Part shown: positions 5,650 through 10,930 of the stretch, piece by piece | Position numbering within the stretch: the stretch's first letter is position 1 | Layout: the number at the start of each line of letters is the position of its first letter | NCBI GenBank assembly: GCA_046728075.1 | Contig: JBKPDV010000159.1 | Location: 1 to 10,930, forward strand | Direction: 5' to 3' | Length of the DNA: 10,930 nucleotides | Source: JBKPDV01 sp046728075 | Lineage (GTDB): Bacteria > Acidobacteriota > Thermoanaerobaculia > UBA5066 > Gp7-AA6 | Made by a program: the position numbers and the translations under genes | The notes under the pieces: generated by a model | Databases searched by the model: none | Seen by the model: only the letters and a program-made list of their open reading frames with translations | Told to the model about the DNA's origin: nothing

Positions 5650-6429
5650 CTAAGGAATGCTGTTGATGAAGCTCAGGATGTCGGGCAGATCCACGCGCTG
5701 CGAGTACGTCACGCCCGCGCAGTTCGTATTCGTAACGAACGTGTTCACGGCGAGGACTGTATTCGTGCCGCCCAGGATATCGGGGCCGCCCGAATCACCG
5801 AAGCAGATGCCGCCTTTGTCGTGAGAGGGATTGGCGGTCAGTTTGATGAATTCGTCGCTCAGCACGTCGTTGCTTTGGATCAGCACGCTCGGTGCGAAGT
5901 ACCGCGTGAACAGGAAAATCTGTCCCGGCTTGCCGCCGCCGCGGATGAATCCCTGCACGCCATAACCGACGATATCGACTTGCGTTCCCATCGGCAGCGT
6001 GTCGACGAGATTTGCCGCGGGCAGCTGCGCGAAAGCCCCGGGATTCCTGGGCGCGCTCAACGAGACGACGGCGACGTCGTGTGAATCGAAGCCCGGGAGG
6101 CCATGACCACATCCGGGACACCAGTCGGGATCCGGATGGAACGTCCCCTGCGTAAAGTCGGTGGCAAGCGAAAACGGAGGCCCCGACTTATAGGAGACGA
6201 AAACCGGCAGACTGGGGTCGGCGCAATGCGCGGCCGTCAGAAACTTCGTTGCGGAGAGCGCCGAACCGGAGCAAACTGAAATGAATTGAGTATTCGGAAT
6301 GAACTGAATCACGACGCCGACGTATGGATGAAGGGTTCCGTCAGGTTGTCCATTCGTAACCGCTCTGACGGGCGCGGCCGCCATCAGGAACGCAGCGAAG
6401 ACCAACGTGCCGAGAATTTTGGTGCGCAT
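5650..6429 (-). CDS. Secreted trypsin-like serine protease (family S1)
   Basis: A 259-residue chymotrypsin-fold protease. The signal peptide (residues 1-23, ending PVRA) is followed at once by VTNGQPDG, which matches the mature N-terminus of activated S1 proteases. The catalytic triad is visible: H68 in LTAAHC, D118 in SHDVAVVSL and S213 in GDSGGPD, with D212 placed to pair with the freed N-terminus. C53 and C69 bracket the His loop and C209 and C237 the Ser region, as in typical S1 disulphides. An extra CPGC pair (C104, C107) lies in the loop before the catalytic Asp. The length is a bare protease domain, with no C-terminal anchor or sorting domain. AGGAGG lies 4 bases before the ATG. It should act outside the cell or in the periplasm; the substrate is unknown. 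Confidence 0.93.
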   Translation of the reverse strand: MRTKILGTLVFAAFLMAAAPVRAVTNGQPDGTLHPYVGVVIQFIPNTQFISVCSGSALSATKFLTAAHCADPSLPVFVSYKSGPPFSLATDFTQGTFHPDPDWCPGCGHGLPGFDSHDVAVVSLSAPRNPGAFAQLPAANLVDTLPMGTQVDIVGYGVQGFIRGGGKPGQIFLFTRYFAPSVLIQSNDVLSDEFIKLTANPSHDKGGICFGDSGGPDILGGTNTVLAVNTFVTNTNCAGVTYSQRVDLPDILSFINSIP

Positions 6430-6583
6430 CTATCCTCCTCGTAATGAATTCGTCCTTCGTTCGACGCTGTAGCAACGACAATGCCAGGAACGCTCCGCGT
6501 GGTCCCGGCCGATATCCGAGCCTTCGGCGTCTCGGCAGGCCAGCAGCCGTCGGCGGTTCTGGATGCCCTGTAGAATTCTTCTC
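6430..6583. other. Divergent gap between the protease and the coiled-coil gene
   Basis: This 154-base gap should hold promoters for both divergent genes. On the plus side TAGAAT is at 6571-6576. A small inverted repeat, CCGAG and CTCGG within 6517-6536, encloses a GCC-TTC-GGC turn. I see no convincing -35/-10 pair for the protease. Confidence 0.4.
6571..6576 (+). promoter_or_regulatory. -10 box TAGAAT before the coiled-coil gene
   Basis: TAGAAT ends 7 bases before the ATG at 6584, and the sequence between (TCTTCTC) is pyrimidine-rich with no Shine-Dalgarno site. Transcription would start right at the ATG, giving a leaderless message. Confidence 0.5.
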
Positions 6584-6880
6584 ATGGGGAAGGCGCCGAA
6601 ATCCTCGTTCGAGCTCGCGATGGAACGCCTGCGGGCGGACGATCGGAAGGCCGGAGTCGAGGAGACCAAGCTCAGCCCGGCGCAGAAGGAAAAGATCGCC
6701 GAGGCCCGAAGCGTCGCCACCTCACGCCTCGCGGAGCGGGAGATCCTCTTCCGGGACGTGATGCAAAAGACCGGTGATCCAGCCGAGCGCGAAAAGGCCG
6801 AGCGCGAGTACCAGCTCGACCGCCAGCGCATAACCGACGATCGGGAGCGAGCGATCGAAGCCATCCGCCGCCAGGGTTAG
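6584..6880 (+). CDS. Small charged coiled-coil protein, conserved hypothetical
   Basis: A 98-residue protein, MGKAPKSSFELAMERLRADD at the start, then nearly continuous charged helix from about residue 33 to the end (SPAQKEKIAEARSVATSRLAEREILF and onward). It contains no Cys or Trp, no signal peptide and no membrane segment, so it should be a soluble cytoplasmic helical protein or coiled coil. The SSFELAMERL opening resembles small hypothetical proteins I associate with Acidobacteriota and neighbouring phyla; this is recollection, not a search result. I chose 6584 because the family-like opening begins there and a TAGAAT box sits 7 bases upstream; the in-frame extension to 6563 adds only seven unconvincing residues. 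It is divergent from the protease and apparently transcribed alone. Function unknown. Confidence 0.8.
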   Translation: MGKAPKSSFELAMERLRADDRKAGVEETKLSPAQKEKIAEARSVATSRLAEREILFRDVMQKTGDPAEREKAEREYQLDRQRITDDRERAIEAIRRQG

Positions 6881-7010
6881 TGAGCGGCGCCGTTCCGCGC
6901 TGACGCCGCGGTTTCGCGCACGATCTCCGAACGTCTCCCGACCCCGCAGAGCAGGAGCGTCTGAAACAAGAATTCATTGAACAGAGGATTGAGCGCGGTC
7001 GATGGGGACC

Positions 7011-7035
7011 GTGCAGGGGGAGAATGTCCCTGCAC
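7011..7035 (+). promoter_or_regulatory. Hairpin displaying an alternative start upstream of the alpha/beta-barrel-like gene
   Basis: GTGCAGGG (7011-7018) and CCCTGCAC (7028-7035) form a perfect 8-bp stem. The 9-base loop, with the last stem Gs, reads GGGGGAGAATG, that is a ribosome-binding-like purine run next to an ATG at 7024. That ATG is in frame with the main start at 7060. A smaller stem, CGGTC/GACCG (6996-7011), adjoins it. It could tune translation of the downstream gene. Confidence 0.4.
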
Positions 7036-7059
7036 GAGGAGTCCGTTAAGGAGAATCGG

Positions 7060-7470
7060 ATGCCGATGAGCAGAATGAGAACTCAAGCCGCTGCGATCGC
7101 CTGGACGGCCGTCATTGGCAGCTTGATGACCGTGATGGCTGGTGAACAGATGGCGCCGAAGGCTCCCGGCACCATCCTCGAGCAAGCCGGGTATTTCGCC
7201 CTGCCGGGCAAGGCGGAAGAGGTGTACCAAGCGAGGATTCAAGCCTGCGATGTTCTCGAAAAACTCGGACTGCCGCGAGGCAACGTTCTTCGCCGCCAGG
7301 GAAACTCGGACACACTTCCCGACGTCACGTGGCAGATCGAATTCCCCGACGAAGCTTCGCGCCAGCGGAATCTGAAGATCCGGCTCGAGTCGCCCGAATT
7401 CGCGGTGGTCCGGGATCGGATGAAAACTCTGCTCAGCCGCGGCGAGCTGAGCGTCTGGCAGAAGAACTGA
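7060..7470 (+). CDS. Exported small alpha/beta protein, dimeric-barrel-like
   Basis: A 136-residue protein starting MPMSRMRTQAAAIAWTAVIG, a basic then hydrophobic signal sequence to about residue 28 (VMAG). The start at 7060 has AAGGAG 6 bases upstream; an in-frame ATG at 7024 would add twelve hydrophilic residues before the signal and is less likely. The mature domain (about 40-136) reads as beta-alpha-beta: GYFALPGKAEEVYQARIQACDVL, then VLRRQGNSDTLPDVTWQIEF, then DEASRQRNLKIRLESPEFAVVRDRM, ending ELSVWQ. The pattern of a short strand, a long helix, a Trp-containing strand and an xxSPEFxxxRxxM helix recalls dimeric alpha/beta-barrel proteins (NIPSNAP or antibiotic-monooxygenase-like). That is inferred from pattern alone. 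It has one cysteine (C63) and no catalytic motif I can name. It is convergent with the PilZ gene 38 bases on. Confidence 0.75.
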   Translation: MPMSRMRTQAAAIAWTAVIGSLMTVMAGEQMAPKAPGTILEQAGYFALPGKAEEVYQARIQACDVLEKLGLPRGNVLRRQGNSDTLPDVTWQIEFPDEASRQRNLKIRLESPEFAVVRDRMKTLLSRGELSVWQKN

Positions 7471-7508
7471 CCGAGGCGCCTACCGAGCAGACCGTGCCGA
7501 TACCCGAC

Positions 7509-7877
7509 CTAGCGGATCCGATCCGTGGATCGGCGGCGGATCTGAGCGAGGAGCTCGTAGTATTCGTGAGCGGCCTCCAGGACCCGAACTGCGAAGCCCC
7601 CGGAAAACGATGGGACGGGCGCCCCCGGAGACTGCCTCGTGTGAACAACGTTTCCCCGCACAACAATTGTCGTCGCGCGATTCCGTGGGCTCAGACGAAC
7701 AGTGATGAGGGAAACAGAGTCCGGTGGTCTGGTTGTCCGCACGAACAGGCCGCCACGCGAAACGTCGCAGGTCATCCCTGTTGTTCGAGACCCCTTGATC
7801 TCGAAGCTGACGGGGATCTCCGCCCTCCGCCGAGGATCCGCTCTCCTCTCTGATAGCTTTCTTTTCGAGCTCACCAA
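7509..7877 (-). CDS. PilZ-domain c-di-GMP-binding protein
   Basis: A 122-residue, single-domain PilZ protein. Both halves of the c-di-GMP site are intact: an RxxxR element at R12-R16 within ERRADPRRRAEIPVSF, and DxSxxG at D38, S40 and G43 within DVSRGGLFVR. The barrel strands continue through ITVRLSP, TTIVVRGNVVHT and GGFAVRVL, then a C-terminal helix (EAAHEYYELLAQIRRR). It should act in the cytoplasm as a stand-alone c-di-GMP receptor; its output partner cannot be told from here. There is no nearby diguanylate cyclase or motility gene. The start is uncertain: TTG at 7877 or GTG at 7874, both without a strong ribosome site (GGCGG lies about 6 bases before the GTG); no in-frame ATG precedes the RxxxR motif. 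A three-way-junction-like fold lies just upstream. Confidence 0.9.
   Translation of the reverse strand: MVSSKRKLSERRADPRRRAEIPVSFEIKGSRTTGMTCDVSRGGLFVRTTRPPDSVSLITVRLSPRNRATTIVVRGNVVHTRQSPGAPVPSFSGGFAVRVLEAAHEYYELLAQIRRRSTDRIR
7518..7533. repeat. Inverted repeat at the end of the PilZ gene
   Basis: CCGATCC (7518-7524) and GGATCGG (7527-7533) are perfect reverse complements with 2 bases between, inside the last codons of the PilZ gene and close to the convergent gene's end at 7470. It may help terminate transcription, but no T-run follows on either side. Confidence 0.25.
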
Positions 7878-7887
7878 TGGCCGCCAG

Positions 7888-7949
7888 ATCGGGATGCCAT
7901 CAATGGCGGGTGCTCCAGGCCTGGAGTCGCATCACACAGGAATCCCGAT
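7888..7949 (-). promoter_or_regulatory. Candidate three-way-junction RNA upstream of the PilZ gene
   Basis: An outer stem, ATCGGGAT (7888-7895) with ATCCCGAT (7942-7949), encloses two more palindromes: GCCAT-ca-ATGGC (7896-7907), directly abutting the outer stem, and a 14-bp perfect palindrome CTCCAGGCCTGGAG (7913-7926). In minus-strand RNA this folds as a three-way junction ending 10 bases before the PilZ TTG. It may be a leader regulator for PilZ or an end structure for the upstream secreted gene. It does not match the GEMM c-di-GMP riboswitch consensus as I know it. Confidence 0.4.
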
Positions 7950-7989
7950 TCAGAAAACATCGCCCTGCCTGTTCACCGGAGATTCGAAT

Positions 7990-8523
7990 TCAGCCCGACC
8001 GCGCCGCCTTGAGTGCCGCCCGGCAGACCGCGAGAGCGAAAGTTTCCGCTCTGGCCGTAGCCTTAACGGCCGACTCATTCTTGTCCGGCGGCGCAAAACA
8101 CGCAATATGACAAGTCTGATCTCCCCCGTGCGCGAAGTTCAGGCCGAAGCGTTTCCAGACGGCGCCGATGACACGGTACGCAGCCGAGTCTTGCGTCGAG
8201 GGCGACGAGGAACGATTCGAATCTCCCTCGGCTTTCACCCTCCGGCTTGAATCTGCTTCAGGATCCAGAAACTCGCCCATGACCTCTCGAGCAATGAGCT
8301 GGTCCATCGCGAGCCCGGCGGGCATCGAATCGACGTCGAGCCCGACTGTCTCACTTAAAGGAGTTCCCGTTGCGCGCCGGCGAGGACGTGACCCGGTCCT
8401 GCTCGACTTGTGCGATCGACTGCGTGTGACGTCGGGGGTCCTCCCGGACCAGGCGGATTCGGCAGCCAGTGCAGAGCTCGCGGAGAAGAGGGTTCCCATG
8501 AGGAGGGCGGTCAGCCGTTTCAT
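7990..8523 (-). CDS. Secreted orphan protein
   Basis: A 177-residue protein of unknown family. Export is clear: MKRLTALLMGTLFSASSALA ends in a classic AxA-type cleavage site at about residue 20. The mature part starts with a basic, Ser/Arg-rich stretch (about 29-55, rich in RSRSHKSS and RPRRR) that is probably disordered, then MDQLIAREVMGEFLDPEA (about 73-90), a second Ser-rich linker, and a C-terminal segment with AYRVIGAVWKRFGLNF (115-130), TCHIACFAP (137-145) and a helix with one more Cys (about 150-175). The three cysteines (C138, C142, C167) leave an odd number for disulphides. No ribosome site is strong; TTGTCA at 8560-8565 on the minus strand is a possible -35 box. Its neighbours on the same strand are PilZ downstream and the NTF2-like gene upstream, each more than 100 bases away. 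Confidence 0.65.
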   Translation of the reverse strand: MKRLTALLMGTLFSASSALAAESAWSGRTPDVTRSRSHKSSRTGSRPRRRATGTPLSETVGLDVDSMPAGLAMDQLIAREVMGEFLDPEADSSRRVKAEGDSNRSSSPSTQDSAAYRVIGAVWKRFGLNFAHGGDQTCHIACFAPPDKNESAVKATARAETFALAVCRAALKAARSG

Positions 8524-8664
8524 AAATCTCTACGAAGTTTGCCGAAAACTGCCCTCTCCTGACAAGGGGGTACCTTCGCAAGCTTGCCGGCCGTGCCCAG
8601 CGCCCGCGCTCGAGCGCCATCTGAGGCGAGCCTCTCTAGGGGGCTGCTCAGTCACTCCGCGAGG
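8524..8664. other. Gap between the secreted orphan and NTF2-like genes
   Basis: This 141-base gap holds a 12-bp palindrome GCGCTCGAGCGC (8606-8617) and a small GAGGC/GCCTC repeat (8623-8634), plus CCGCGA/TCGCGG (8657-8675) straddling the NTF2-like stop codon. TTGTCA for the minus strand is at 8560-8565. None has a T-run, so no clear terminator. Confidence 0.3.
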
Positions 8665-9132
8665 CTACTTCGCGGGAGCCGGAGGCGGGCAGGGCAAGTC
8701 GCTGTTGAAGATGTCGTTGGTGATGAGCCACTTTCCGTCGGCGCCCTTCTTGAGCGTGATCAGATACTTTCCTGTGTCGTTCCCCGTTCCCATCATCGAA
8801 GCGTAAGTTCCCACTTCGTACCCCGTATCGCCGCCCTGCCAGCCGCCCACCCTCGCCAGAGTGACCTTGCCCGTGAGCTGGTCGACCATGCCCTTCCAGA
8901 AGCTCTGGATGGCCGCGCGGCCCTTGACGGCCGCCCCGTTGGGCGGCATCACCGTCGCGTCTTCCGCGTAGAGGGCCGCGATCGCGGCCGCATCCTTCGC
9001 ATTGCCCGCCGCCATCCATCGCTGCCGAATCTCATCCGGGGTCGCGGCGCCAGCGGCCTTGGAGGCGTTCTGCGCGCTCGAGATGCCGGTCACGAGGAGA
9101 AAAACCACGGACGTGAAGACTGCCTTGTTCAT
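8665..9132 (-). CDS. Secreted NTF2-like protein (DUF4440/SnoaL type)
   Basis: A 155-residue protein with a signal peptide (MNKAVFTSVVFLLVTGISSA, cleaved before QNASK). The mature domain has the NTF2-like order: a first helix (TPDEIRQRWMAAGNAKDAAAIAALYAEDATVMPPNG, about 31-66), where the YAEDA and PPNG turn are typical of DUF4440 and SnoaL-like proteins, then GRAAIQSFWKGMVDQL (71-86), then strands VTLARVGGW, TGYEVGTYASM and KYLITLKKGADGKWLITNDIFNSD. The fold often forms a pocket for small molecules; no substrate or catalytic acid can be assigned. The tail is Pro-rich. GGAG lies 7 to 8 bases before the ATG, and a CGGACA-17-TAGGAT promoter candidate lies just upstream. It is divergent from the DUF885 gene and stands alone on its strand. 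Confidence 0.88.
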   Translation of the reverse strand: MNKAVFTSVVFLLVTGISSAQNASKAAGAATPDEIRQRWMAAGNAKDAAAIAALYAEDATVMPPNGAAVKGRAAIQSFWKGMVDQLTGKVTLARVGGWQGGDTGYEVGTYASMMGTGNDTGKYLITLKKGADGKWLITNDIFNSDLPCPPPAPAK

Positions 9133-9156
9133 TCGATGCTCCTTTCCGTTGGTGGG

Positions 9157-9185
9157 ATCCTACGTTACTGCTGCCAAACTGTCCG
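9157..9185 (-). promoter_or_regulatory. Candidate promoter for the NTF2-like gene
   Basis: On the minus strand CGGACA (9180-9185) and TAGGAT (9157-9162) are 17 bases apart. Transcription from about 9150 would give an 18-base leader carrying the GGAG ribosome site. The match to the -35 consensus is only 4 of 6. Confidence 0.35.
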
Positions 9186-9206
9186 CCGGAATCCGACCTT
9201 CGGCCT

Positions 9207-9230
9207 CGGAGCACGACAGCTCGTACTCCG
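9207..9230. repeat. Hairpin in the divergent NTF2-like/DUF885 gap
   Basis: CGGAGCACGA (9207-9216) and TCGTACTCCG (9221-9230) pair at 9 of 10 positions around a 4-base loop. An 8-base direct repeat CTCGGAGC occurs at 9205-9212 and again at 9237-9244, 32 bases apart, about three helical turns. Repeats phased in this way can be regulator sites, but no regulator is encoded beside it. Confidence 0.35.
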
Positions 9231-9314
9231 GAGAGGCTCGGAGCGGAGCTGACCCAACCGGCGCCCCGCAACCTCGCGCGCGCGCCTTCGTAGTAAGGAG
9301 AGCAGGGGGGAGCC

Positions 9315-10930
9315 ATGCTCGCGATTGTCCCGATTCTCTTTGGCATAGTCTCCGGCGCAATGCCCGCCTTCGAATCGGCGCCGGATCTGGACGCGCGGCG
9401 CAAGGAATTCCGAAAGCTCCTGGACGAGCAGTGGGAGTATGTCCTTTCCCACAGCCCCGAGTTCGCATCGATTCTCGGAGACAAACGCTGGAACGACAAG
9501 CTGTCCGATCTGTCGGTCCAGGCGATCCTCGCGGACGAAGCGATGGACCGGGTGTTCCTCAAGAAGTTCGAAGCTGTCGATGCCGCCGGCTTCCCGGAGC
9601 AGGAGGCCCTCACCAGGACCCTTCTCGTCCGAGGGTACCGGGAGGCGATCGAGGACGCCCACTGGAAGAATTGGGAGATGCCGGTCACCCAGATCGGCGG
9701 GATTCACCTGAACGCTCCCCAGCTCGTCAGCCTCCTCTCGTTCTCGACCGTCAAGGACTACGAGGACTACGCCGCGCGGCTGAAGGGCTTTCCCCGCCAG
9801 ATGGAGGACGTCACCGACAGGATGCGCCGGGGGATGGCGGATCGATTGATGCCGCCGAAGTTTCTGCTGGCCAAGGTCGCCGGCCAGTGCGATGGAATCG
9901 CCGCGCAGAAGCCGGAAGACTCTCCCTTCGCCGTCCCGCTCTCGAAGATGCCGGACTCCTTCTCACCGGAGGACCGCGCGAGGCTGCGCCAGACGATCCT
10001 GGACACGATCCGAGACGCGATCGTTCCCGCCTACATGCGCTTCGCCAGGTTCGTCCGCGAGGAGTACGCGCCGCGCGGCCGGACGGAGCCGGGCCTCTGG
10101 TCGCTTCCCGACGGGCTCGCCCGGTACGCGACGGTCGTCAAACGCCAGACGACCACGGAGCGCACGCCCGAGGAGATCCACCGAATCGGTCTCGCGCAGG
10201 TCGCTCGAATCGAGAAGGAGATGCAGGAGGTCGCCGTCAAGCTCGGCTTCCAGAATTGGAAGGCCTTGAACGAGGCGATCGGCAAGGATGCGAAACGCCA
10301 TTTCCACACTCGCGAAGAGATCCTCGCGGGCTACCGACAGTTCATCGATCGCATGAAGCCGCAGCTTCCCAAGCTCTTCGGCCGGCTCCCCAAGGCGGAC
10401 GTCATCGTCCTGCCGGTCGAGGAGTTCCGGGAAAAGGAAGCCTCCGGCGCCCAATACAATCAGGGGACTCCGGACGGCTCGCGTCCGGGCCACGTCATGG
10501 TCAATACCGCCGATCCGGAGTCGCGAAAGACGATTTCGGTCGAGTCGACCTCCTACCACGAGGGGGTTCCCGGCCATCACCTGCAGATCTCGATCGCCCA
10601 GGAGCTCGAGGAGCTTCCACCGGTTCGCCAGCAGGCCTTCTACACCGCCTTCGTCGAGGGTTGGGCCCTCTACTCCGAGCGCCTCGGCAAGGAGATCGGC
10701 TTTTACGACGACCCTTACAGCGACTTCGGGCGGCTGCAGGACGAGATGCTCCGCGCGATCCGCCTGGTCGTCGACACGGGACTCCACGCCAAGAAGTGGA
10801 CTCGCCAACAGGTCGTGGATTTCTTCCACGCGCATTCGGCGATCGACGAAGTCGAGGTCCAGACCGAGAGCGACCGTTACATCTCCGACCCGGGCCAGGC
10901 GCTCGCCTACATGATGGGGCAGTTGAAGCT
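9315..10930 (+). CDS. DUF885-family protein, metallopeptidase-like; 3' end outside window
   Basis: An open frame of 538 codons that continues past the window end with no stop. The start at 9315 follows a purine-rich AGGGGGGAG and gives a short hydrophobic leader (MLAIVPILFGIVSGAMPAF), so export is likely. The body is helical, with EQWEYVLSHSPEFASILGD (about 38-56) near the front, as in DUF885 proteins. Family hallmarks follow: HEGVPGHHLQ (415-424), EGWALYSERLG (448-458), DTGLHAKKW (487-495) and SDRYISDPGQALAYMMGQLK at the truncated end. H415, E416, H421/H422 and E448 are placed like zinc ligands and catalytic residues of gluzincin-type peptidases, although the histidines are spaced wider than in HExxH. 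Family members are usually somewhat longer, so perhaps a few dozen residues are missing. Proteolytic activity is inferred, not shown. Confidence 0.9.
   Translation, partial: MLAIVPILFGIVSGAMPAFESAPDLDARRKEFRKLLDEQWEYVLSHSPEFASILGDKRWNDKLSDLSVQAILADEAMDRVFLKKFEAVDAAGFPEQEALTRTLLVRGYREAIEDAHWKNWEMPVTQIGGIHLNAPQLVSLLSFSTVKDYEDYAARLKGFPRQMEDVTDRMRRGMADRLMPPKFLLAKVAGQCDGIAAQKPEDSPFAVPLSKMPDSFSPEDRARLRQTILDTIRDAIVPAYMRFARFVREEYAPRGRTEPGLWSLPDGLARYATVVKRQTTTERTPEEIHRIGLAQVARIEKEMQEVAVKLGFQNWKALNEAIGKDAKRHFHTREEILAGYRQFIDRMKPQLPKLFGRLPKADVIVLPVEEFREKEASGAQYNQGTPDGSRPGHVMVNTADPESRKTISVESTSYHEGVPGHHLQISIAQELEELPPVRQQAFYTAFVEGWALYSERLGKEIGFYDDPYSDFGRLQDEMLRAIRLVVDTGLHAKKWTRQQVVDFFHAHSAIDEVEVQTESDRYISDPGQALAYMMGQLK

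Noticed and set aside
7878..7989. A GEMM-type c-di-GMP riboswitch before the PilZ gene
   Set aside because: The stems are present but the conserved GEMM core bases and tetraloop arrangement, as I know them, are not.
9165..9707. Minus-strand frames opposite the start of the DUF885 gene, and similar ones at 9963-10835
   Set aside because: The plus frame carries family motifs throughout; the minus frames are compositional shadows.
1..10930. A defence island, prophage, toxin-antitoxin pair or CRISPR array
   Set aside because: I looked for integrases, transposases, nucleases, paired small genes and regularly spaced repeats and saw none.

Overview
The window is GC-rich chromosomal DNA (well above 60% GC by eye) from a bacterium with many exported proteins. 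The gene mix is a TPR protein with an MPSHIF block, a DUF885 metallopeptidase-like protein, DUF1579-like and NTF2-like secreted proteins, a small charged coiled-coil protein and a PilZ protein. It would suit an uncultivated soil-type Acidobacteriota or a similar phylum. That placement is inferred from the gene mix alone and no marker gene confirms it. I found no rRNA, tRNA, CRISPR array, transposase, integrase or phage gene.

I support 14 protein genes, and no gene-free stretch exceeds about 180 bases. On the minus strand (bases 129-1604) lie an HxlR-family regulator, a cupin whose start overlaps the regulator's end by 4 bases, and a small lipoprotein-like gene. Divergent from these (1663-2843, plus strand) are two related DUF1579-like proteins, the first apparently cytoplasmic and the second with a signal peptide. 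Converging on them (minus strand) are a ferredoxin-NADP-reductase-type flavoprotein (2857-3738), a large periplasmic TPR protein (3827-5476) and a secreted trypsin-like protease (5650-6429). On the plus strand follow a 98-residue coiled-coil protein (6584-6880) and an exported alpha/beta-barrel-like protein (7060-7470). On the minus strand again are a canonical PilZ c-di-GMP receptor (7509-7877), an orphan secreted protein (7990-8523) and a secreted NTF2-like protein (8665-9132). The last gene, a DUF885 protein starting at 9315 on the plus strand, runs off the window end.

Nine of the 14 products carry signal peptides, so much of the region serves the cell envelope or the outside. The HxlR-cupin pair is the only clear operon; other neighbours share strand but have real gaps. 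I see no obvious new multi-gene system. The more interesting signals are non-coding: a TANAAT-type box set 7-9 bases before the ATG of three genes that lack a Shine-Dalgarno site, suggesting leaderless transcripts; an 18-bp perfect palindrome inside the HxlR start region; a pair of adjacent inverted repeats at 5523-5618; a three-way-junction-like fold before the PilZ gene; and a hairpin displaying an alternative start at 7011-7035. At protein level, the protease appears to need no propeptide, because its signal peptide ends exactly where a trypsin-type mature N-terminus would begin.
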